A stretch of DNA of 64,000 nt from JAJPIG01 sp035531675. GTDB taxonomy: Bacteria; Desulfobacterota; Binatia; Binatales; Binataceae. The stretch is from positions 62,001 through 126,000 of the forward strand of contig DATKSL010000012.1 in NCBI GenBank assembly GCA_035531675.1, given 5' to 3'. A program made the position numbers and the translations under genes. The notes under the pieces are model-generated. The model worked only from the letters and a program-made list of their open reading frames with translations, was not told where the DNA came from and did not search any database. Below are positions 57,785 through 64,000 of this stretch, one piece after another (position 1 is the first letter of the stretch; every line of letters begins with the position of its first letter).

Positions 57785-59041
57785 ATGGAAGCGGGTGACA
57801 TCGCGGCGGTCATCGCGCGTATCGACGAACAGCGCTTATGGCGGCGCCATCGCGAGATCGCGCAATTCGGCGCGACCGGGCGGGGCGGGGTGAATCGCCA
57901 GGCGCTGACGCCCGAGGATACCGCTGCGCACCAGCAACTCCTGCAATGGGCTGCGGCGCGCGGCTTTGCCGTGAGCGTCGATGCGATCGGTAATCTGTTC
58001 ATCCGCCGTCCCGGCCGCGATTGCGTGGCGTCGCCAGTCGTCGCTGGATCGCATCTCGATACCCAGCCGACCGGCGGCAACTTCGACGGCGTCTACGGCG
58101 TGCTGGCCGCCTTCGAGGTGCTCGAAGCGGTCGAAGCGGCGGGGGTCGTGACCGCGCGACCGCTCGAAACGGTGGTCTGGACCAACGAGGAAGGTTCGCG
58201 CTTTCAGCCGGGCACGATGGGCTCGGCGGTTTACGCGGGTCATCTGCCGCTGGCGGAGGCACTGGCGTCAGCTGACGGCCGTGGGACGCGGCTTGGCGAT
58301 GCGCTCGCGGCGACGCTCGACGCGATCGGCGTCACGGCGCGCCGCGAGTTTCGCACCCCGATCGCCGCCTACCTCGAAGCGCACATCGAGCAGGGACCGA
58401 TCCTGGAGGCCGAACGCCGGCGGATTGGCGTGGTGAGCGGAATCCAGGGTCTCAAGTGGATGCGCGTCGAAGTCAAAGGCGAAGAGGCGCACGCCGGGAC
58501 CACGCCGCGCAGCGCCCGCCGCGACGCATTCACGGCGGCGATTGAAATGATCGCCGCGCTGCGCGATTTGACTCGCGATGAAGCCGACCTGCTGCGCTTC
58601 ACGGTCGGCCGCTTCGAGCTGTCGCCCAATTCGCCCAACACGGTGCCCGGCCACGCGCTCTTCACCATCGACCTGCGCCATCCGGACGGCGATTTGTTGA
58701 CCAGTATCGGCGCGCAGATCGAGCCGCTATGCCGCAGCCGCGCCGGGGGATGCACTGTCGGCGTCATCGAGACGCTCGACTCGTCGCCAGTGCGCTTCGA
58801 TGCGGCGATCGTCGAGATGGTCCGCTGCGCCGCCGAACGCCAGCAACTTCCGCATATGGAGATAGTCTCCGGGGCGACCCACGACGCCAAGTTCATCGCC
58901 GAGCTCTGCCCGGCCGCAATGATTTTTATCCCCTGCGAGCGCGGCATCAGCCATAACGAAGCCGAGCGCGCCGCGGCGCCCGATCTCGCGGCCGGCGCCC
59001 GGGTGCTGGCCGAGGTGATGCTGACGCTGGCCGGCGATTGA
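57785..59041 (+). CDS. M20-type Zn hydrolase (N-carbamoyl amino acid amidohydrolase / allantoate amidohydrolase family)
   Basis: 418 residues. Metal-binding positions are H90 (AGSHLDT), D101 (NFDGVYG) and E136 (WTNEEGSRF), then the His of the dimerisation lid and the His near the end (SHNEAE). The TGGNFDGVYGVLAAFEVLEA stretch and GIQGLKWMRVEVKGEEAHAG separate it from plain peptidases and place it with hydantoin- and allantoate-type enzymes that cut C-N bonds of ureido acids. AGGCGAGAG precedes ATG 57785. The next gene, a Rieske alpha subunit, is 80 bases downstream on the same strand. Confidence 0.92.
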   Translation: MEAGDIAAVIARIDEQRLWRRHREIAQFGATGRGGVNRQALTPEDTAAHQQLLQWAAARGFAVSVDAIGNLFIRRPGRDCVASPVVAGSHLDTQPTGGNFDGVYGVLAAFEVLEAVEAAGVVTARPLETVVWTNEEGSRFQPGTMGSAVYAGHLPLAEALASADGRGTRLGDALAATLDAIGVTARREFRTPIAAYLEAHIEQGPILEAERRRIGVVSGIQGLKWMRVEVKGEEAHAGTTPRSARRDAFTAAIEMIAALRDLTRDEADLLRFTVGRFELSPNSPNTVPGHALFTIDLRHPDGDLLTSIGAQIEPLCRSRAGGCTVGVIETLDSSPVRFDAAIVEMVRCAAERQQLPHMEIVSGATHDAKFIAELCPAAMIFIPCERGISHNEAERAAAPDLAAGARVLAEVMLTLAGD

Positions 59042-59120
59042 CGGCTGTACTGGACCGCCGGTCTCCGTGCTAGGCTGGAGCCGTGCTGGCAGGCTAAACG
59101 ACCGACTCGGAAGGTAAGCC

Positions 59121-60416
59121 ATGAGCGGAATGACAGAACTTCGGGGCACGCAGTCCAGCAATGGCCATCGAGCCTTCGATCCGACCCGGGTGCCGTACCG
59201 GGTATTCACCGATGCCGAGCTCTACGCGCGCGAGCAGGAACAGCTCTTTCGCGGACCGACCTGGAACTACCTGGCGTTGGAGGCCGAGCTCGCCAAGCCC
59301 GGGGATTTCCGCGCCAACTTCGTCGGTGAGACGCCGGTCTTCATCACGCGCGATGCGAAGGGCGAGCTGCATGCGCTGGTCAACCGCTGCGCCCATCGCG
59401 GCGCGATGGTGTGCCGCGAGGTGCGCGGGAATCGCAAGACCATGGTCTGCCCGTATCATCAGTGGAGCTACGACCTGAATGGCAACCTGCGCGGCGTGCC
59501 GTTTCGCCGCGGTATCAACGGCAAGGGCGGCTACCCAAGTGATTTCAACCTGGCCGAGCACTCGCTGACGCCGCTGCGGGTCGCCACCTATCGCGGGCTG
59601 GTCTTCGGCAGCTTCTCGGATTCGGTGGCGCCGCTGCCGGAGTATCTCGGGCCCGAGATGCGCGAGCATCTCGACACCATCTTCAACCGGCCGGTGACGG
59701 TGCTGGGCTTCACCCGCCAGCTAATCCACGGCAACTGGAAGGTCTACGCCGAGAACACCAAGGATCCCTACCACGGCAGCCTGCTGCATATGTTTCATGC
59801 CACCTTCGGCAGCTACCGTTCCTCGCAGGACGGCGGGATGGTGATCAACGGCGCGCACAGCAAGATGATTGCGCTGCGGGCCCCGGAGTCGCAGGAAGTC
59901 GCGGCCTACACCCAGGAATCCGTCGGGAGCTTTTCCAAGACGCTGAAGCTCGCCGATCCGAGCCTGCTTGCCGGGCGCCCCGAGTTCGATCGCTTTACCA
60001 CGACTATCCAGTTCCTGTTCCCGACGCTGATCATCCAGCAGATCAGCAATACGCTGGCGACGCGGCAGTTGGTGCCGCTCGGGGTCGATCGCTTCGAGCT
60101 GCTGGTGACCTATTTCGGCTACCAGGACGACGACCCGGAGCTGCGCGCGATGCGGATCAAGCAATCGAACCTGATCGGACCGGCCGGGCTGATCGCACTC
60201 GAGGACGGCTACGCAGTCGAGCTTGTGCAGCGCGCCGTGGCCTACGACAATCGCGCGACCTCGTACGTCGAGCTCGGCGGGCGCGGCACGGGCGATCAGG
60301 ACAGCCTGGTGACCGAGGCCGCGATTCGCGCGTTCTGGCAGGCTTACGGCGAGCTGATGGGCTTGCGAGGGGACGGTTCAGCGGATGGAAGCTACCGAAC
60401 TGCGCGCGCAGATTGA
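59121..60416 (+). CDS. Rieske ring-hydroxylating dioxygenase alpha subunit
   Basis: 431 residues. Rieske ligands are C90 and H92 (CAHRG) and C110 and H113 (CPYHQW). The iron site and bridging residue are D215, H218 and H223 in AENTKDPYHGSLLH, with Asp as usual. The opening VPYRVFTDAELYAREQEQLFRGPTW is typical of anthranilate/benzoate/salicylate-hydroxylase-type alpha subunits. The GGAAGGTAA site precedes ATG 59121. The beta gene begins 32 bases before this stop, so alpha and beta are translationally coupled. No ferredoxin or reductase is encoded nearby. Confidence 0.94.
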   Translation: MSGMTELRGTQSSNGHRAFDPTRVPYRVFTDAELYAREQEQLFRGPTWNYLALEAELAKPGDFRANFVGETPVFITRDAKGELHALVNRCAHRGAMVCREVRGNRKTMVCPYHQWSYDLNGNLRGVPFRRGINGKGGYPSDFNLAEHSLTPLRVATYRGLVFGSFSDSVAPLPEYLGPEMREHLDTIFNRPVTVLGFTRQLIHGNWKVYAENTKDPYHGSLLHMFHATFGSYRSSQDGGMVINGAHSKMIALRAPESQEVAAYTQESVGSFSKTLKLADPSLLAGRPEFDRFTTTIQFLFPTLIIQQISNTLATRQLVPLGVDRFELLVTYFGYQDDDPELRAMRIKQSNLIGPAGLIALEDGYAVELVQRAVAYDNRATSYVELGGRGTGDQDSLVTEAAIRAFWQAYGELMGLRGDGSADGSYRTARAD

Positions 60417-60870
60417 AGATTTGACGGCCGCGTATGTCGAGTGCCTCGACAGCGACCGGCTCGAAGAGTGGCCCGATTTTTTTACCGAGCCCTGCCTCTA
60501 CCAGGTGATGCCGTACGAGAACGCGGCGCTCGGGATGCCGATTCCGCTGATGTACGGCGACAGCCGCGGGATGCTGCGCGACCGCGTGGTGGCCCATCGC
60601 AACGCCAATTTCTTCGCGCCCCATCTCTATCGCCATCTGGTGGGACGAGTGCGAATCGTCGGCGAGGAAAACGGCGTGATTTCGACCCGCGCCAATTACG
60701 CCGTCTTCCGCACCATGCTCGATCCCTCGAATTACGGCCACTCCGAGCTGTTCAGCGTCGGCGTCTATCACGACAAGATCGTGTTCGAGGACGGCCAGCC
60801 GCGCTTTCGCGAGAAGATCGTAATCGTCGATACCAGCCAGATTCCGACTCTGCTCGTCACGCCGCTCTGA
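60385..60870 (+). CDS. Ring-hydroxylating dioxygenase beta (small) subunit
   Basis: 161 residues of the SnoaL/NTF2-like small-subunit fold: a long N-terminal helix (LRAQIEDLTAAYVECLDSDRLEEWPDFF), then LYQVMPYENAALGMPIPLMYGDSRGMLRDRV as in benzoate- and anthranilate-type small subunits, and a final KIVIVDTSQIPTLLVTPL. It starts at ATG 60385 inside the alpha gene. Benzoate-type identity cannot be taken further without the reductase, which is not in the window. Confidence 0.92.
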   Translation: MEATELRAQIEDLTAAYVECLDSDRLEEWPDFFTEPCLYQVMPYENAALGMPIPLMYGDSRGMLRDRVVAHRNANFFAPHLYRHLVGRVRIVGEENGVISTRANYAVFRTMLDPSNYGHSELFSVGVYHDKIVFEDGQPRFREKIVIVDTSQIPTLLVTPL

Positions 60871-60969
60871 GCGGTCGCGCCGGCCGCTTCGATTCACAGC
60901 CGTTGAGCGCAGCGGCTGGACAGCGACGCGGGTTCGGCGCTATGACCGAGCCGCGGAGAACCTATCGCA

Positions 60970-63363
60970 ATGAAGTATGTCGGCGCTGAGATAACAGCCT
61001 TCAAGAGCAGAAAACTGGTGGCTGGCCGGGGCCAGTATGCGGGCGATATCTATCTCGACGGCATGCTTTATGTCGCCTTCCTGCGCAGCCCCCACGCCCA
61101 TGCTCGCATTCTGAAGATCGACGCCGGCGCGGCGCGGGCCGTCCCCGGCGTGGCGCACGTCCTGACCGCCGAGGAGGTCAACCGCGAGCTTGGCGCGCTG
61201 CTCTATACCATCGAGCCCGAAGGGATGGGCGCCAAGCGCGCCAACGTCTATGCGCTGCCGCCCGAAAAGGTCCGCTTCGTCGGCGAGCCGGTCGCGGTGG
61301 TGGTCGCCGATGACAAGTACACGGCGCGCAAGGCCGCCGACCTGATCGAAGTCGATTACGAGGTGCTGCCGGCGGTGGTCGATTGCGAGGCGGCGCTCGA
61401 GCCCGGCAGCGCGCTGCTCGAACCCGAGTGGGGCGACAACCTGATGGGCACGCGGGATTTCCGCTCCGGCGACCCCGAACGGGCGTTCGCGCAGGCCGAC
61501 GGCGTCGTTACCGGCACCGTCAAGACTCATCGTTACATAGGCACGCCGATCGAACCGCGCGCCTACGTGGCGAGTTTCGACAGCTTCGAGGAGCGGCTCA
61601 CCTTTTGGGCCTCGACCCAGCATCCGCATCAGCTGCGCGCCTGCATCGCCGATACATTGAAGATTCCCGAAGCGAGCGTCCGCGTGATTCAGGCCGACGT
61701 CGGCGGCGCGTTCGGACTCAAGACGCCTTTTTATCCGGACGAGGCGCTGATCGCCTATCTCACGTACAAGCTCGGACGCCCGGTCAAATGGATCGAGGAG
61801 CGCAGTGAAGCGTTTCTCGCCGGCGGTCACGCGCGCGAGGAGCGTATCCATTACGAGGCCGCCTATCGCAAGGACGGCCAGGTCACCGGGCTGCGGGTGC
61901 GGGTGATAGCCGACGTCGGCGCGCCGGGCACGCTGCAAGGATGCTGGCAGGCATGGGTCACCGCGTCATGTATCCCGACCGCCTACAAGATTCCGAACTG
62001 CGAAATAAAATTGAAGGTCGCGGTCACCAACAAGTGCGGGTGGACGGCCTACCGCGGCTTCGGCAAGGAAGCGGCGACCTTCCTGATGGAACGGCTGATG
62101 GACGAGGTGGCGGACGCGACCGGAGTCGATCACGCGGCGGTGCGGCTTAGAAATTATATCCAGCCCGAAGAGTTTCCCTATGTTCAGGTTTCCGGCTCGA
62201 TCCTCGACAGTGGCAATTATCCGGCCGCCATGGGCCGCTTGCTGAAGATGCTGGATTACGAGAACTTTGCCAAAACCCGCGAGGATGCGCGTCGGCAGGG
62301 CCGTCGTATCGGTATCGGCATCAGCCACGAGCTGATGCCCGAGGGTTGTACGCTGCCGAGCTCGCTCATCAGCGGTTACGACGGCTGTACGATCCGGGTC
62401 ACGCCGTCGGGCGACATCAAGGTGCTGACCGGCGTGACTTCGCCCGGCACCGGCAACGAAACCGGGATCGCGCAGATCGTCGCCGACACCCTTGGCGCCG
62501 ACCTCAAACGGATCTTCGTGGTCCAGGGCGACACCGAGATTTGTCCGTTCGGGCTCGGCAACTTCAGCTCGCGCAGTATCCTGATCGGCGGCGCCGCGGC
62601 GCGCGAGACGGCGATCGATATCCGCACCAAGATGTTTAAGGTCGCCTCCAAGATGCTCGAAGTGATGCCCGCCGATCTCGAGGCCGAGGATGGGCAAATT
62701 TTCGTCAAGGACGTGCCCGGTCACGCGGTTGCCTTTGCCGACGTCACGCGCGCCATCTATCGCGAATCGTACGGGCCGCATGCGCTCGACTTCGAGCCCG
62801 GTCTCGAAGCCACGCGCTACTATCGCACGCCCAACGTGTACCATCAGCCGCAACTGCATCCGTTCGGCGGCTTCAGCGCCTATCCGTCGTGGCCGTACGG
62901 ACTGGCAGGATGCGTGGTCGAGGTCGACGCCGATACCGGCTCGGTCAAGATTATCCGCTACTGTTACGTGCACGATTCGGGCAAGATCGTGAATCCGCTG
63001 CTGGCCGAGGGTAATCTTCACGGTGGCTTCGCCCAGGGTATCGGCGGCGCGATGTACGAGAATCTGGCTTACGACGAGAACGGACAGTTGCAGACCACAA
63101 CCTTTTACGATTACACCATCCCGACCGCCGTCGAGCTGCCGAGCTTCGAGGTCGAGCATCAGGAGACGCTATCGCCGTTCAATCCGCTGGGATGCAAGGG
63201 CGTCGGCGAGTCGGGGATCGGTGCGCCGCTGAGCGCGATTTGCCGGGCGGTGGAAAACGCCTTGCCGGATCTGCGGCTGCATCTTCGAGAAACTCCGCTG
63301 ACCCCGAGCCGGGTGTGGGCGGCGATCGAACAGGCGCGCCGCGCCGGGAGTATCGAGCGGTGA
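60970..63363 (+). CDS. Xanthine dehydrogenase family molybdopterin-binding (large) subunit
   Basis: 797 residues, the length of CoxL-type large subunits. Molybdopterin-contact segments are VGGAFGLKTPFYPDEALI, about residues 249-266, and TAYRGFGKEAATFLMERLMDEV, about 359-380. The active-site Glu is E747 in GVGESGIGAP. The active-site loop reads AYRGFG and not the AYRCSFR that marks true form-I CO dehydrogenases, so an aromatic or N-heterocyclic hydroxylase is more likely than CO oxidation. GGAGAA precedes ATG 60970. The FAD subunit follows with a GTGA overlap. Confidence 0.92.
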   Translation: MKYVGAEITAFKSRKLVAGRGQYAGDIYLDGMLYVAFLRSPHAHARILKIDAGAARAVPGVAHVLTAEEVNRELGALLYTIEPEGMGAKRANVYALPPEKVRFVGEPVAVVVADDKYTARKAADLIEVDYEVLPAVVDCEAALEPGSALLEPEWGDNLMGTRDFRSGDPERAFAQADGVVTGTVKTHRYIGTPIEPRAYVASFDSFEERLTFWASTQHPHQLRACIADTLKIPEASVRVIQADVGGAFGLKTPFYPDEALIAYLTYKLGRPVKWIEERSEAFLAGGHAREERIHYEAAYRKDGQVTGLRVRVIADVGAPGTLQGCWQAWVTASCIPTAYKIPNCEIKLKVAVTNKCGWTAYRGFGKEAATFLMERLMDEVADATGVDHAAVRLRNYIQPEEFPYVQVSGSILDSGNYPAAMGRLLKMLDYENFAKTREDARRQGRRIGIGISHELMPEGCTLPSSLISGYDGCTIRVTPSGDIKVLTGVTSPGTGNETGIAQIVADTLGADLKRIFVVQGDTEICPFGLGNFSSRSILIGGAAARETAIDIRTKMFKVASKMLEVMPADLEAEDGQIFVKDVPGHAVAFADVTRAIYRESYGPHALDFEPGLEATRYYRTPNVYHQPQLHPFGGFSAYPSWPYGLAGCVVEVDADTGSVKIIRYCYVHDSGKIVNPLLAEGNLHGGFAQGIGGAMYENLAYDENGQLQTTTFYDYTIPTAVELPSFEVEHQETLSPFNPLGCKGVGESGIGAPLSAICRAVENALPDLRLHLRETPLTPSRVWAAIEQARRAGSIER

Positions 63364-64000
63364 TATCGCAGGAAATCGAATTTTTCGCACCCAAAGAGCT
63401 GGCCGAGGCGCTCGCGATTCTGCAGCGCCATGGCGGCAACGCGCGGGCTTTATCCGGCGGGATGACGCTGGTGCCGATGATGACGCTCGGCATCGCGCAG
63501 CCCGAGGCGATCGTCAGCCTCAATCACATCGCGGCGCTCGACTATGTGGTCGAGGCACCCGAGGTGATTCGTATCGGCGCGATGACCCGCCATCGGACGC
63601 TCGAAACCAACCCGCTCATCGCGCGGCAGTTTCCGCTGCTGGCGGAGGCGGCCAGCCACATCGGCGACGTCCAGGTGCGCCATCGCGGCACCATCGGCGG
63701 CAGCCTCGCCCATTCCGATCCCGCCGCCGACTATCCGCCGATCATGCTGGCCACCGGCGCGCGCATGAAGATCGCGAGCACGGCGGGCGAGCGATGGGTC
63801 GCGGCGCGCGACTACTTCAAGGGGCTGATGCAGACCGACCTGCAGCCCGGCGAGCTGCTGGTGGAGATCGAGGTTCCCAAGCTGGCCGGCAAGTTCGGCA
63901 GCGGCTATCAGCGCTTGCATCGAATCGAAGGCAATTTTTCGATCGTCAACGCCGCCGCGGTGATCGAGAAGGGCTTCCGCTCCGTCCGCCTCGCGCTGGG
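63360..64000 (+). CDS. Xanthine dehydrogenase family FAD-binding subunit (partial)
   Basis: Begins at GTG 63360, overlapping the TGA of the large subunit (63361-63363), and runs past the window end with at least 213 residues and no stop. The FAD-binding motifs are visible: SGGMTLVPMMTLGI about 30 residues in, and TIGGSLAHSDPAADYPP about 110-130, matching CoxM/NdhA-type medium subunits. The Mo subunit and this FAD subunit lack their [2Fe-2S] small subunit within the window; it may follow downstream. Confidence 0.9.
   Translation, partial: MISQEIEFFAPKELAEALAILQRHGGNARALSGGMTLVPMMTLGIAQPEAIVSLNHIAALDYVVEAPEVIRIGAMTRHRTLETNPLIARQFPLLAEAASHIGDVQVRHRGTIGGSLAHSDPAADYPPIMLATGARMKIASTAGERWVAARDYFKGLMQTDLQPGELLVEIEVPKLAGKFGSGYQRLHRIEGNFSIVNAAAVIEKGFRSVRLAL

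Noticed and set aside
57688..57786. A 32-residue minus-strand frame ending with an ATGA overlap at the YjbQ start.
   Set aside because: Its start overlaps the divergent M20 gene start, it lacks a ribosome-binding site, and GGAGGAG inside it already serves as the YjbQ site.
60970..63363. Identity as carbon-monoxide dehydrogenase large subunit.
   Set aside because: The diagnostic AYRCSFR loop is replaced by AYRGFG, so only the general xanthine dehydrogenase family assignment is kept.

Overview
The window comes from a high-GC, Gram-negative-type bacterium. Supporting signs are an RND efflux pump with a lipoprotein adaptor, a YcbB-like L,D-transpeptidase, a DUF1329 envelope protein and cytochrome bd. 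Gene content is dominated by accessory catabolism: five Rieske non-heme iron oxygenases, fumarylacetoacetate hydrolases, amidases, a Mo-hydroxylase and a homogentisate dioxygenase relative. This resembles uncultivated Binatota or Desulfobacterota-like soil and aquifer lineages, but that placement is an inference from gene content only. No rRNA, tRNA, CRISPR array or insertion sequence was recognised.

Layout. 1-9240: the end of a two-component Rieske oxygenase (alpha/beta), a long inverted repeat, an aldo/keto reductase and an FAH-family hydrolase on the minus strand, then a plus-strand run of six genes (Rieske oxygenase, HsaA-like flavin monooxygenase, MetE-like methyltransferase, FAH hydrolase, metallo-beta-lactamase-fold hydrolase, VOC protein). 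9247-13739: a tightly packed minus-strand operon (DHDPS-family lyase, ornithine cyclodeaminase/mu-crystallin family, SDR, Rieske alpha, beta). 14068-20070: an NtrC-type two-component system, a small Cys-rich protein, a lone excisionase-type HTH protein and a RecD2-type helicase. 20264-24982: a CMD-family protein, another Rieske oxygenase, bioA-bioD, and an ArsM-like methyltransferase with an in-frame TGA where a Cys is expected. 25030-36627: RND pump, UbiE, quinone oxidoreductase, SnoaL-like protein, L,D-transpeptidase, GT39 glycosyltransferase and sulfotransferase. 36847-41551: two secreted proteins, one with 1341 residues of SBBP/BNR-type propeller repeats. 41903-53444: ALDH, two near-twin amidases around a haem-oxygenase-like diiron protein and a DUF1329 protein, class II aldolase, SMP-30 lactonase, luciferase-like monooxygenase and CocE esterase. 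53534-64000: cytochrome bd (cydAB), homogentisate dioxygenase-like protein, YjbQ, M20 carbamoylase/amidohydrolase, a third Rieske alpha/beta pair, and a xanthine-dehydrogenase-family Mo subunit with its FAD subunit running off the end.

How they may work together. The catabolic blocks look like modular peripheral pathways: hydroxylation or demethylation (Rieske, flavin and Mo enzymes), ring cleavage (VOC, homogentisate-dioxygenase type), then hydrolysis and aldol cleavage (FAH, MBL, CMD, DHDPS, aldolase). No ferredoxin or reductase partner for the Rieske enzymes is visible. The most unusual observation is at 24233-24982. The methyltransferase reading frame continues 47 codons past a TGA at the position of a family Cys, and a compact hairpin with a G near the start of its loop begins 13 nt after that TGA. 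Together these suggest a selenocysteine-containing methyltransferase.
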